Notes under the pieces: generated by a model | Seen by the model: the letters and a program-made list of their open reading frames with translations, nothing else | Database searches by the model: none | Told to the model about the DNA's origin: nothing | Shown here: in pieces, positions 8,980 through 16,806 of the stretch | How positions within the stretch are numbered: position 1 is the stretch's first letter | Layout of the letters: every line of letters begins with the position of its first letter | Program-made: the position numbers and the translations under genes | Assembly (NCBI GenBank): GCA_910585355.1 | Contig: CAJUDN010000040.1 | Coordinates: forward strand, 1 to 24,116 | DNA: 24,116 nucleotides | Direction of reading: 5' to 3' | Source: an uncultured Lachnospiraceae bacterium | Lineage (GTDB): Bacteria; Bacillota_A; Clostridia; Lachnospirales; Lachnospiraceae

Positions 8980-9603
8980 TTAGTCTTTGGCGAGAATCAG
9001 TTCTTTTGCATAGGGCAGAGATTCGATCCAGCGGCAAAGCGCATGCCATTCCTCCAGCTTGTGATCTTTCCTGGCATAATAGATATTGATTAATGTTTCA
9101 TAGTTTAAGGTACAGGTCCGCATCTGGTTGTAGCTGGAGGGAAGGAGCTGGATTAAATCGTACCAGTCCTCTTTTCTTTTGCCGTTTTCCATGTAACGGA
9201 GACGGATGGATTCCAGCTTTTCCACAATCGTTTCCAGAAAAGCCAGACCATCCGGCGTCAGGTGATCGTGGCTGAAATCATCCATGGAAAAAGGCCTGGA
9301 ATGAATTTTATGCATGGTGCTGGTGGAGTTTGCCACAGTGGCGATTTTATAGGTATCATACTCTTTCCACCAATAAAGGGGAGCGGTGATATCCACGGAA
9401 ACGAAAATCTGGCGAATGTATTTTCTGTGATCGCTTCCGGCCTTCCGAAGCCGTCTGGCCAGGTCCAGATCGTTGGGGCCGAGGACATAATTCCCGTCCT
9501 CATCATAATGGCTGTCCATCCGTTCCCAGCTGTTCATGGGATTTCTGGCCCCGCGGATGGCATTTTCAAGGTTCATGACGCTGGTGCGTTCTAATTTTAT
9601 CAT
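8980..9603 (-). CDS. Divergent ThyX-like (flavin-dependent thymidylate synthase fold) protein
   Basis: The 207-residue product resembles the FAD-dependent thymidylate synthase ThyX, which methylates dUMP using methylenetetrahydrofolate. By eye, residues 57-100 (from SDHRKYIRQ through APLYWWKEYDTYK to NSTSTMH) line up with the ThyX stretch that ends in RHR followed by the SxNExS region. Residues 145-195 (LPSSYNQMRTCTLNYETL, then ARKDHKLEEWHAL) resemble the ThyX C-terminal helices. The RHR triad is replaced by TYK (84-86), and the arginine of the family's QWEIR segment is not obvious. It may therefore have lost or changed activity. The start at 9603 has a GGAGAGGAG upstream. It is divergent from folA, which fits a folate/thymidylate context. 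A catalytically different or non-enzymatic role is open. Confidence 0.7.
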   Translation of the reverse strand: MIKLERTSVMNLENAIRGARNPMNSWERMDSHYDEDGNYVLGPNDLDLARRLRKAGSDHRKYIRQIFVSVDITAPLYWWKEYDTYKIATVANSTSTMHKIHSRPFSMDDFSHDHLTPDGLAFLETIVEKLESIRLRYMENGKRKEDWYDLIQLLPSSYNQMRTCTLNYETLINIYYARKDHKLEEWHALCRWIESLPYAKELILAKD

Positions 9604-9654
9604 CTGGTACTCCTCTCCTTAAAAGGAAATCTGTCAAACTATAATGCAGATTTC

Positions 9655-9683
9655 ATTATAAAGGGAAAATAAGAATCCGGCAA
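9655..9683 (-). promoter_or_regulatory. Promoter of the ThyX-like gene
   Basis: On the - strand, TTGCCG (9683-9678) is followed after 17 bases by a perfect TATAAT (9660-9655). A small inverted repeat, ATAATG / CATTAT (about 9641-9659), covers the -10 and could be an operator. Confidence 0.6.
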
Positions 9684-9709
9684 GGGGATATTTGGTTTTG
9701 AGAAACAGG

Positions 9710-9739
9710 TTGATTCCGGGCGGTCGGTTCGTATATAAT
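9710..9739 (+). promoter_or_regulatory. folA promoter
   Basis: TTGATT (9710-9715) and TATAAT (9734-9739) are separated by 18 bases, about 50 bases before the folA start. It is back to back with the promoter of the ThyX-like gene. Confidence 0.6.
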
Positions 9740-9791
9740 ATGGGGAGCAGCGCCAAAGAAAGAAAAACAGAGAATGGATGGAGGAGAAGTC

Positions 9792-10280
9792 ATGAACCTG
9801 ATTGCGGCAGTGGATAAAAACTGGGCCATCGGTAAAAAAGGAAAGCTTTTGGTCAGTATACCCGGTGATCAGAAGCTGTTCCGGGAGGAGACCATGGGAA
9901 AGGTCATTGTCATGGGAAGAAAAACAATGGAAAGCCTGCCGGGAGGAAAGCCCCTTCCTGGGCGGACTAACGTGGTGCTTACCAGAAGGGGCGGTTATAC
10001 GAAAAAGGGAGCCGTCATTTTCCATGGGATGCAGGAGACACTTGACTTTTTGAAGCGGTTTCCGGATGAAGATATCTTTATTATAGGAGGGGAGGAAATC
10101 TACCGGGAATTTTTGCCATACTGTGATACCGCCCATGTGACCTGGATTGATTATTCCTATGAGGCCGATGCGTATTTTCCCAATCTGGATCAGGATCCGG
10201 ACTGGCATGTGACGGAAGAAAGCGATGAGCAGACATATTTTAACCTCTGTTATGAGTTCCGAAAGTACCAGAGAAAATGA
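9792..10280 (+). CDS. folA: Dihydrofolate reductase
   Basis: This cytoplasmic enzyme reduces dihydrofolate to tetrahydrofolate with NADPH. The 162-residue product has the typical N-terminus MNLIAAVDKNWAIGKKGKL, the substrate-site acid in IPGDQKLF, the nucleotide-binding segment VIVMGRKTMESLPGGKPLPGR, and the FIIGGEEIY motif. The tryptophan of the classic LPW loop is replaced here (KLLVSIP), a variation I associate with other clostridial enzymes. The start at ATG 9792 has GGAGGAG upstream; the ATG at 9774 would read through that site and is rejected. A ThyX product would leave tetrahydrofolate intact, whereas a ThyA enzyme makes dihydrofolate, so this gene implies either a ThyA elsewhere or folate salvage and synthesis needs. 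Confidence 0.95.
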   Translation: MNLIAAVDKNWAIGKKGKLLVSIPGDQKLFREETMGKVIVMGRKTMESLPGGKPLPGRTNVVLTRRGGYTKKGAVIFHGMQETLDFLKRFPDEDIFIIGGEEIYREFLPYCDTAHVTWIDYSYEADAYFPNLDQDPDWHVTEESDEQTYFNLCYEFRKYQRK

Positions 10281-10300
10281 AAAGGAAATTTACTTTTGGG

Positions 10301-10329
10301 TTGATATAAACCTAAGAACATGATAAACT
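10301..10329 (+). promoter_or_regulatory. nfnAB promoter
   Basis: TTGATA (10301-10306) and TAAACT (10324-10329) are 17 bases apart in the only A+T-rich gap between folA and nfnA, and give a leader of about 50 bases. Confidence 0.5.
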
Positions 10330-10387
10330 TAATATATATGAGCAGTTTCAAGGGGAATTGCAGAAATTACACAGGAGGTTGAGCATT

Positions 10388-11275
10388 ATGTATCCGATTT
10401 TGAAGGCAGAAAAGCTGGCGGATAAAATTCATCTTATGGTAGTAAAAGCGCCGAGAGTTGCGAAAAACTGCCAGCCGGGTGAGTTTGTAATCGTTAAGAT
10501 TGATGAAGCAGGGGAGAGAATTCCGCTGACCATTTGTGACTATGACAGAGAAGAGGGAACCGTCACAATCGTATTCCAGATTGTGGGCGCTTCCACAGAC
10601 AGGATGGCGGAATTAAAGGCCGGAGACCAGTTCCGTGACGTTGTCGGACCGTTAGGAAATCCGTCTGAGTTTGTGAAGGAAGACCTGGAAGAATTAAAAA
10701 AGAAAAAATACCTGTTTGTGGCAGGCGGCGTAGGTACCGCGCCTGTTTATCCGCAGGTAAAGTGGTTAAAAGAACACGGAATTGACGCAGATGTTATCAT
10801 GGGCTCCAAGACCAAGGATCTTCTGATTCTGGAAAAGGAGATGGAAGCGGTTGCCGGAAACCTCTATGTGACAACCGATGACGGTTCTTATATGAGAAAG
10901 GGCATGGTAACAGAGGTAATTAAGGATCTGGTTGTGAACCAGGGCAAGAAGTATGATGTCTGTGTGGCAATCGGACCGATGATCATGATGAAATTCGTAT
11001 GTCTTCTGACAAAAGAGCTGGGACTTCCCACCATTGTCAGCCTGAACCCGATCATGGTAGACGGCACCGGAATGTGCGGCGCCTGCCGTGTAACTGTTGG
11101 AGATTCTGTAAAGTTCGCATGTGTGGACGGACCGGAATTTGACGGACATGCAGTAAACTTTGATGAAGCAATGAAGCGCCAGCAGATGTACAAGACAGAG
11201 GAGGGACGCGCTCTCCTTAAGCTTCGCGAAGGCGATACTCATCACGGCGGCTGCGGACACTGCAGCGACAATTAA
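10388..11275 (+). CDS. nfnA: NADH-dependent reduced ferredoxin:NADP+ oxidoreductase, small subunit
   Basis: NfnA is the small, FAD- and [2Fe-2S]-containing subunit of the electron-bifurcating NfnAB complex, which couples NADPH, NAD+ and ferredoxin. The 295-residue protein has the ferredoxin-reductase fold: a flavin-binding region (RIPLTICDYD), an NAD-binding segment (LFVAGGVGTAPVYPQ), and a C-terminal cluster region with C230, C233 and C245 (C-x2-C-x11-C). D225 is nearby, consistent with the Asp plus three Cys ligands reported for this subunit. The end GGCGHCSDN is an extra Cys-containing tail. ATG 10388 follows AGGAGG; the longer reading from 10358 would span that site. nfnB starts 16 bases downstream. 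PyrK and SudB are close relatives, but the pairing with nfnB favours NfnA. Confidence 0.9.
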   Translation: MYPILKAEKLADKIHLMVVKAPRVAKNCQPGEFVIVKIDEAGERIPLTICDYDREEGTVTIVFQIVGASTDRMAELKAGDQFRDVVGPLGNPSEFVKEDLEELKKKKYLFVAGGVGTAPVYPQVKWLKEHGIDADVIMGSKTKDLLILEKEMEAVAGNLYVTTDDGSYMRKGMVTEVIKDLVVNQGKKYDVCVAIGPMIMMKFVCLLTKELGLPTIVSLNPIMVDGTGMCGACRVTVGDSVKFACVDGPEFDGHAVNFDEAMKRQQMYKTEEGRALLKLREGDTHHGGCGHCSDN

Positions 11276-11291
11276 TTGTGGAGGAACAGAC

Positions 11292-12677
11292 ATGGACGTA
11301 ATGAAGAAAGTACCTGTAAGAGAGCAGGACCCGAAGGTGCGTGCTACCAATTTTGCGGAAGTATGCTACGGATATAATGAAGAAGAGGCAGTGGCAGAGG
11401 CAGAGCGCTGCTTAAACTGCAAAAATGCAAGATGTATTGCCGGATGCCCGGTAAATATTGATATTCCGGCTTTCATCAATGAGGTGAAAGAAAAAAGATA
11501 CGAGGATGCGGCTAATACAATCGCAAAATCCTCTGCCCTTCCCGCAGTATGCGGACGCGTATGTCCGCAGGAGAGCCAGTGTGAGGGAAAATGTGTCCGC
11601 GGAATCAAGGGCGAGCCTATTTCTATCGGTAAGCTGGAGCGTTTTGTGGCAGACTGGTCCAGGGAGCATGGCTTTGTTCCCAAGGCAGCAGAAGAGAAGC
11701 TTGGAAAGAAAGTGGCGGTTATCGGTTCCGGCCCCGCAGGCCTTACCTGTGCAGGCGACCTGGCAAAGCTTGGCTACGACGTAACGATTTTTGAGGCTCT
11801 TCATGAACCGGGCGGAGTTCTTACATATGGAATTCCGGAGTTCCGTCTTCCGAAGCAGGGGGTGGTACAGCCGGAAATTGACAACGTAAGAAAGCTTGGC
11901 GTTAAAATTGAGACAAACGTTATTATCGGCAAATCCGTAACCGTTGATGAGCTGATGGACGAGGAGGGCTTCTCCGCCGTATTTATCGGTTCCGGCGCAG
12001 GACTTCCAAAGTTCATGGGTATTCCCGGAGAGAACGCCAACGGCGTATTTTCCGCCAATGAGTATCTGACAAGAAGCAACCTGATGAAGGCGTTCCGCGA
12101 CGATTATGATACTCCGATTTCCACCAACAAGAAGGTGGTTGTTGTGGGCGGCGGCAACGTGGCTATGGATGCTGCAAGAACCGCGCTGCGTCTTGGCGCC
12201 GAAGTTCACGTTGTATACAGAAGAAGCGAAGCTGAGCTTCCGGCACGTGTGGAAGAAGTGCACCATGCAAAAGAAGAGGGCGTTATCTTTGACCTCCTCA
12301 CAAACCCGGTTGAAATCCTTGTGGATGAAAAGGGCTGGGTAAAGGGAATGACCGTAATCCGTATGGAGCTTGGCGAGCCGGATGCATCCGGAAGAAGACG
12401 TCCGGTTGAGGTTCCTGGTTCTGAGTTCACGATTGACTGTGACGCGGTAATTATGTCCCTTGGAACATCACCGAACCCGTTAATTTCCTCCACAACAGGC
12501 GGACTGGAAATCAACAAGCACAGATGTATCGTGGCTGATGAAAAGAACGGCCAGACTTCCAGAGAAGGCGTATTTGCAGGCGGCGATGCCGTAACTGGCG
12601 CGGCAACTGTAATTCTTGCCATGGAGGCAGGAAAAGCAGGTGCCCGTGGAATTCATGAGTACTTAAGCAATAAATAA
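11292..12677 (+). CDS. nfnB: NADH-dependent reduced ferredoxin:NADP+ oxidoreductase, large subunit (GltD-like)
   Basis: NfnB is the bifurcating subunit. It carries the FAD where electrons from NADPH split, two [4Fe-4S] clusters, and the NADPH site. The 461-residue protein has the first cysteine group at C40, C43, C48 and C52 (C-x2-C-x4-C-x3-C-P) and the second at C87, C91, C97 and C101. An FAD-binding GSGPAG lies at 145-150 and a second Rossmann motif GGGN at 286-289 for NADPH. Glutamate synthase small subunits share this layout, but no gltB-like large subunit is present and nfnA directly precedes it. GTGGAGGAACAG provides the ribosome site. Codon use in nfnAB is more uniform than in addBA, suggesting high expression. 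A strong hairpin terminator follows. Confidence 0.93.
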   Translation: MDVMKKVPVREQDPKVRATNFAEVCYGYNEEEAVAEAERCLNCKNARCIAGCPVNIDIPAFINEVKEKRYEDAANTIAKSSALPAVCGRVCPQESQCEGKCVRGIKGEPISIGKLERFVADWSREHGFVPKAAEEKLGKKVAVIGSGPAGLTCAGDLAKLGYDVTIFEALHEPGGVLTYGIPEFRLPKQGVVQPEIDNVRKLGVKIETNVIIGKSVTVDELMDEEGFSAVFIGSGAGLPKFMGIPGENANGVFSANEYLTRSNLMKAFRDDYDTPISTNKKVVVVGGGNVAMDAARTALRLGAEVHVVYRRSEAELPARVEEVHHAKEEGVIFDLLTNPVEILVDEKGWVKGMTVIRMELGEPDASGRRRPVEVPGSEFTIDCDAVIMSLGTSPNPLISSTTGGLEINKHRCIVADEKNGQTSREGVFAGGDAVTGAATVILAMEAGKAGARGIHEYLSNK

Positions 12678-12700
12678 AGACGACGGAAGACGTTTGCATG

Positions 12701-12734
12701 CTGCCGCAGGAGATTTTTCCTGCGGCAGTTCTTT
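12701..12734 (+). terminator. Intrinsic terminator of nfnAB
   Basis: A perfect 11-base stem (CTGCCGCAGGA / TCCTGCGGCAG) with a six-base loop is followed by TTCTTT. It starts 23 bases after the nfnB stop. Confidence 0.85.
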
Positions 12735-12901
12735 CCACATGTATGAAAGCCGGCTGCTTTATGGGTGAACACGCCAGAACGCATAGTTTTTATGCAATAA
12801 GAAATCCCGGAGAATTCCTTATTGCATAAAAGGCATTAACGTGCAAGAGATGTGCACTCATGTGAAGATGTAGATCGCCGCAAGCGGCCGCGCCCGGCGC
12901 G

Positions 12902-12927
12902 AGAATGTGCCTCGGCACATTCTTTTT
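12902..12927 (+). terminator. Terminator hairpin upstream of the first MATE gene
   Basis: AGAATGTGCC and GGCACATTCT pair perfectly around TC and run into TTTTT. It lies 79 bases before the MATE start and more than 220 bases after the nfnAB terminator, so it may act as an attenuator rather than an operon end. Confidence 0.7.
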
Positions 12928-12977
12928 ATGAACACAGGGAAAAGGTATATGCTGCTTTTGCAGCCTGCCCGGGCGCC

Positions 12978-13005
12978 CTGGAGATAAGTATCTGGAGATA
13001 AGTAT
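12978..13005 (+). repeat. Exact 14-base tandem duplication carrying the ribosome binding site
   Basis: CTGGAGATAAGTAT occurs twice in direct contact (12978-12991 and 12992-13005), immediately before ATG 13007. Each copy carries a GGAG. The second, at 12994-12997, is the likely Shine-Dalgarno site, with a nine-base spacer. Confidence 0.85.
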
Positions 13006-13006
13006 A

Positions 13007-14356
13007 ATGAAAAGAAATATTGACCTGCTTCATGAACCGATTCTTCCGGCTCTAACCAGACTTGCCCTTCCCATTATGGCTACTTCTCTGGTTCAGATGG
13101 CCTATAACCTGACGGATATGGCCTGGATAGGCCGCGTGGGTGTGGGAGCCGTGTCAGCGGTGGGCTCGGCATCCATGTTTACCTGGTTTTCCCAGGGCGT
13201 CAGCAACCTGGCTAAAATGGGCGGGCAGGTGAAGGTGGCACATGCCCTTGGACAGGGAGACAGGAAGGAGGCGGCAAAATATGCTCAGGGAGCGTTTCAG
13301 ATCGGGATTTTGTTTGCCCTGATTTTCGGCTTCCTTACCATCACATGCCGGAAGGGCCTGATCGGTTTTTTTAATATGAAAAACCCGGAGATCATCCGGG
13401 ACGCAGAGCTGTATCTTATGATCACCTGCGGTTTGATTCTGTTTTCTTTTTTAAACGTGATTTTTACCGGCGTTCTCACGGCGTCCGGAGACAGCAGAAC
13501 GCCTTTTTTATCTAATGTGATCGGACTTGTGATCAATATGATTCTGGACCCGGTTTTGATCTTCGGCCTGGGGCCGCTTCCCCCCATGGGAGTGGCCGGG
13601 GCGGCGTTTGCCACCGTAGGGGCCCAGGCGGTGGTGACGGCAGTGTTCCTTTTTTCCATCCGCAGGGACACCATTCTCTTTGACAAGGTGAAGATTCTGC
13701 GTCCCACATCTATGGTTCATATGAAACAGATTTTGAGAATCGGGTTCCCGGCGGCCGTCCAGAGCATGATTTACAGTGGTATTTCCATGGTGCTTACCAG
13801 GCTGGTAGCCGGTTTCGGAGATACCGCTATTGCGGTACAGCGGGTAGGAAGCCAGATCGAGTCGGTGTCCTGGATGACAGCCGACGGTTTTGCAGCGGCC
13901 ATCAACTCCTTTGTGGGGCAGAACTTCGGCGCAAAGCAGTGGGACAGGGTAAAGAAGGGATATATAAAGGCGGCCCGGATCATGTTTCTGTGGGGGATGT
14001 TCTCCACAGGACTTCTGATTTTTGCGGCGGAACCCATTTTCAGAATTTTTATTTATGAGACAAATGTGGTGGCCGATGGAATCATTTATCTTCAGGTTCT
14101 TGGGGTGTCCCAGATGTTTATGTGTGAGGAAATTCTTACCACGGGAGCCCTTTCCGGTCTTGGAAAGACCATGCAGGCCTCTGTCATCAGCATTATTCTT
14201 ACCTCAGCGCGGATCCCCATGGCGCTTTTATTTGTGATGACGCCCCTGGGACTTTCGGGAATCTGGTGGGCCATCACCCTGTCCAGCGTTTTAAAAGGAA
14301 TCGTGTACATGATTTATTTTATGGCAATCATGAGAAAAATGCCGGAAACGGCATAG
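13007..14356 (+). CDS. MATE-family efflux transporter
   Basis: This is a polytopic inner-membrane exporter of the multidrug and toxic compound extrusion family, usually driven by Na+ or H+ antiport. The 449-residue protein is the usual length and has the family's two-lobe pattern of about 12 hydrophobic segments. The first lobe begins MKRNIDLLHEPILPALTRLALPIM and includes the typical MAYNLTDMAWIGRVG. Its mid-part contains GVLTASGDSRTPFLSN and IMVLDP-like NMILDPVLIFGLG. The second lobe has FPAAVQSMIYSG and FVGQNFGAKQWDRVKKGY. Substrate cannot be read from sequence. A second, different MATE gene follows after 78 bases, so the two may be coexpressed. Upstream lies a structured leader with a terminator. 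Confidence 0.93.
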   Translation: MKRNIDLLHEPILPALTRLALPIMATSLVQMAYNLTDMAWIGRVGVGAVSAVGSASMFTWFSQGVSNLAKMGGQVKVAHALGQGDRKEAAKYAQGAFQIGILFALIFGFLTITCRKGLIGFFNMKNPEIIRDAELYLMITCGLILFSFLNVIFTGVLTASGDSRTPFLSNVIGLVINMILDPVLIFGLGPLPPMGVAGAAFATVGAQAVVTAVFLFSIRRDTILFDKVKILRPTSMVHMKQILRIGFPAAVQSMIYSGISMVLTRLVAGFGDTAIAVQRVGSQIESVSWMTADGFAAAINSFVGQNFGAKQWDRVKKGYIKAARIMFLWGMFSTGLLIFAAEPIFRIFIYETNVVADGIIYLQVLGVSQMFMCEEILTTGALSGLGKTMQASVISIILTSARIPMALLFVMTPLGLSGIWWAITLSSVLKGIVYMIYFMAIMRKMPETA

Positions 14357-14434
14357 AGCGCGACGGTCCAGGCAGATCAGCGTGGTGAACGCGCCCTGGG
14401 CTGTTATAGAAAAACAACAGACGGAGGGAGTTTT

Positions 14435-15841
14435 ATGAAGAAAAATATGACTCAGGAGGAGCGGTACGCGATGATGACGGAGACTCCGGTTTCCAGGCTG
14501 ATTCCCAGTCTGGCGGTGCCCACCATCATCAGTATGTTGGTGACATCCATCTATAATATGGCCGATACCTTTTTTGTAAGTCAGATCAATACCAGCGCCT
14601 CCGCAGCCGTGGGTATTATTTATTCTCTGATGGCCATGATTCAGGCCATAGGCTTTACCTTGGGAATGGGTGCGGGAAATTTCATATCCAGAAGTCTCGG
14701 AAAAAGAGATGAAGAAATTGCAGTCCGCACGGCGGCAACGGCCTTTTATACGGCGGTTTCCGTGGGGCTTCTCATGACCGTAACCGGTCTTCTGGGCCTG
14801 GACAGACTGGTGCGTATGCTGGGAGCAACGGAAACCATTGCGCCCTATGCCAGGGACTATGCCAGATATATTCTTCTGGGGGCGCCCGTGATGACAGGCT
14901 CCTTTGTGATGAATAACCTCCTGCGTTCCCAGGGCTTTGCCTTTTACTCCATGCTGGGAATTACCACGGGCGGTATTTTGAATATGATTCTGGACCCGAT
15001 TTTTATTTTTGGCTTCGGGCTTGGAATTTCCGGAGCGGCTCTGGCCACGGTTTTAAGCCAGTGCATCAGCTTTGGAATTCTGTTTTTCCAGTGCAATTTT
15101 CGAAAGGGCTGTATCAGACTTCGTATCAGTAAGTTTACGCCCACAGGGAAGATTTACGGGGAGATTCTCCATGCGGGACTTCCCTCTCTCTGCCGCCAGG
15201 GCCTTGCCAGCGCGGCGGCAGTGGTCCTTAACGTGGCGGCCAACCCCTTTGGAGACGCGGCCATCGCGGCCATGTCCATTGTGACCAGGTATATGATGTT
15301 CATTAACTCGGCTCTGATCGGCTTTGGCCAGGGCTTCCAGCCGGTATGCGGCTTTAACTTCGGCGCCAAACGGTACGACCGGGTCCTGGAGTCTTTCTGG
15401 TTTTGCTTAAAGGTGGCTTTGGTTCTTCTTACCACTCTGGGGGCTATAAGCTTTCTGGGTGCGGAGAACATTATGGGAGTATTCCGGAGGGGCGACAGGG
15501 AAGTCATTGAAATAGGAACATGGGCTCTGCGGTTCCAATGCCTGACCATGCCCCTCCAGGCCTGGATCATCATGTCCAATATGCTGACCCAGTCCATCGG
15601 CTATGGCTTTCGGGCATCCATTGTGGCAGCGGGACGCCAGGGAATCTTTTTTATTCCGGCTCTTTTAACGCTTCCGAAGATTTTGGGGATTACGGGGCTT
15701 CAGCTTTCCCAGACGACGGCGGATGTATGTACCGCAGTTATGGCGGCGGTGATCGTCCTTGGCATATTAAAGGAGCTGAAAGAAAAAGCCGGTTACGGTT
15801 CCCCCCATGACGAGTCCCCTCATGACGAATCACTGCGTTGA
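14435..15841 (+). CDS. MATE-family efflux transporter (second, divergent paralogue)
   Basis: The 468-residue membrane protein shows the same architecture, with IYNMADTFFVSQIN, FTLGMGAGNFISRSLGKRD, the NNLLRSQGFAFYSMLG loop, NMILDPIFIFGFG, and GFQPVCGFNFGAKRYDRV in the second lobe. It is clearly different from the MATE protein upstream, so it is not a recent duplicate. GGAGGGAG lies just before ATG 14435. The C-terminus ends in the repeat PHDESPHDES, a short hydrophilic tail encoded by a 15-base duplication next to a hairpin at the stop codon. Some MATE proteins of this subgroup are called MepA-like, but the substrate is unknown. Confidence 0.93.
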   Translation: MKKNMTQEERYAMMTETPVSRLIPSLAVPTIISMLVTSIYNMADTFFVSQINTSASAAVGIIYSLMAMIQAIGFTLGMGAGNFISRSLGKRDEEIAVRTAATAFYTAVSVGLLMTVTGLLGLDRLVRMLGATETIAPYARDYARYILLGAPVMTGSFVMNNLLRSQGFAFYSMLGITTGGILNMILDPIFIFGFGLGISGAALATVLSQCISFGILFFQCNFRKGCIRLRISKFTPTGKIYGEILHAGLPSLCRQGLASAAAVVLNVAANPFGDAAIAAMSIVTRYMMFINSALIGFGQGFQPVCGFNFGAKRYDRVLESFWFCLKVALVLLTTLGAISFLGAENIMGVFRRGDREVIEIGTWALRFQCLTMPLQAWIIMSNMLTQSIGYGFRASIVAAGRQGIFFIPALLTLPKILGITGLQLSQTTADVCTAVMAAVIVLGILKELKEKAGYGSPHDESPHDESLR

Positions 15842-15850
15842 TTCGTTATG
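15803..15850 (+). repeat. 15-base duplication and hairpin over the second MATE gene's stop codon
   Basis: Two 15-base units (15803-15817 and 15818-15832) both encode PHDES. The second overlaps the left arm of a 12-base hairpin (15821-15832 with 15839-15850, one G-U pair) whose right arm contains the TGA stop at 15839-15841. No T-run follows directly, so termination is uncertain. Confidence 0.6.
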
Positions 15851-15996
15851 GGCCGGCATCGTTTTGTGGCCAAAGCATATGCCCCATCGCCGCAGGCAAT
15901 TTAAAATGGGCGTATGCTGTTGCGTTTACAGGGCGTCTGTGAACAGCAGTAAAAGGTGAAGAAGTGAAAAATTTATCGAAAAAACTATGGACGAAA

Positions 15997-16023
15997 TTGG
16001 TATTTTGTGAGAGAATGTATAAA
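15997..16023 (+). promoter_or_regulatory. Possible promoter of the Fe-S scaffold / GGGtGRT pair
   Basis: TTGGTA (15997-16002) and TATAAA (16018-16023) lie in an A+T-rich stretch with a spacer of only 15 bases. The GAAAGGAG ribosome site follows about 45 bases later. Nothing else is seen between the MATE gene and this point. Confidence 0.3.
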
Positions 16024-16080
16024 GAATGATGTGATTTTTTTAACAAGGAAATCCTCTATATTTTTGAAAGGAGTCTTAAC

Positions 16081-16773
16081 ATGATTTATTCACAGGAAGT
16101 AGAGAAAATGTGTACAGTTGCTCAGGGCGTCAACCATGGCGCCGCTCCGATTCCGGAGGAAGCAAAGTGGGTACAGTCTAAGGAGATTAAAGATATTTCC
16201 GGCCTGACTCATGGTATCGGCTGGTGCGCTCCGCAACAGGGAGCATGTAAGCTGACCCTGAATGTAAAGGAAGGAATTATTCAGGAGGCTCTGGTTGAGA
16301 CCATTGGATGTTCCGGCATGACTCATTCCGCGGCTATGGCGGCAGAGATTCTTCCGGGAAGAACTGTTTTAGAGGCTCTGAATACAGACCTTGTTTGTGA
16401 TGCAATTAATACAGCCATGAGGGAGTTATTCCTCCAGATCGTTTATGGAAGAACGCAGAGCGCATTTTCCGAGGATGGCCTTCCCATCGGCGCAGGGCTG
16501 GAAGACCTTGGCAAGGGACTTCGTTCCCAGATTGGTACCATGTACGGAACTCTGAAAAAGGGTCCCCGTTATCTGGAAATGGCAGAAGGCTACGTAACGG
16601 GAATTGCCCTTGACGCAGAGGACCAGATCATCGGCTACCAGTTCGTGAACCTTGGAAAGATGACCGATTTCATCAAGAAAGGCGACGATCCCAATACCGC
16701 ATATGAGAAAGCAAAGGGACAGTATGGCCGCGTTGCCGATGCCGTAAAGATCATCGACCCGAGACAGGAGTAA
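16081..16773 (+). CDS. NifU/IscU-like iron-sulfur cluster assembly scaffold protein
   Basis: The 230-residue protein resembles the IscU/NifU N-terminal scaffold fold, which holds nascent Fe-S clusters for transfer. Candidate ligand cysteines are C49 and C56 (GWCAPQQGACKL), C77 (TIGCSGMTHSAAM) and C106 (TDLVCDAIN). The last three have roughly the spacing of the three cysteines of IscU. The C-terminal part (LGKGLRSQIGTMYGTLKKGPRYLEMAEGY onward) is longer than in IscU and is specific to this family. GAAAGGAG precedes ATG 16081. The next gene encodes a GGGtGRT protein 33 bases downstream, a pairing I recall from anaerobic Firmicutes. No cysteine desulfurase or iscR lies in this window. Cluster transfer to a specific client is an inference. 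Confidence 0.8.
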   Translation: MIYSQEVEKMCTVAQGVNHGAAPIPEEAKWVQSKEIKDISGLTHGIGWCAPQQGACKLTLNVKEGIIQEALVETIGCSGMTHSAAMAAEILPGRTVLEALNTDLVCDAINTAMRELFLQIVYGRTQSAFSEDGLPIGAGLEDLGKGLRSQIGTMYGTLKKGPRYLEMAEGYVTGIALDAEDQIIGYQFVNLGKMTDFIKKGDDPNTAYEKAKGQYGRVADAVKIIDPRQE

Positions 16774-16806
16774 GAGTAGAGTCATTATTTAGGAGGAAAT
16801 AGTATC

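Larger units (their letters stand above)
12735..13006 (+). other. Non-coding, hairpin-rich leader region before the first MATE gene
   Basis: No gene is seen here. The region holds a 14-base perfect inverted repeat (12788-12801 with 12818-12831, TTTTATGCAATAAG and its complement), a small GTGCA/TGCAC hairpin near 12840-12856, GCCGCAAGCGGC, GCGCCCGGCGC, and then a terminator at 12902-12927. The series of stems ending in a terminator 80 bases before a start codon resembles an attenuated leader, but no known riboswitch class was recognised and no convincing promoter was found. Confidence 0.5.

Noticed and set aside
8845..9093. An 82-codon + strand frame after addA
   Set aside because: It crosses the inverted-repeat element and then the antisense of the ThyX-like gene; it has no ribosome site and no recognisable protein character.
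11412..12266. A 284-codon - strand frame opposite nfnB
   Set aside because: It is antisense to the cysteine and Rossmann motifs of a clear gene, and its long open frame follows from nfnB codon bias.
11292..12677. Glutamate synthase small subunit (gltD)
   Set aside because: The fold is the same, but no large subunit is present, and an NfnA-type gene lies directly upstream in the same operon.
14357..14434. Possible terminator between the two MATE genes
   Set aside because: CCAGG and CCTGG could pair, but the stem is short and no T-run follows.
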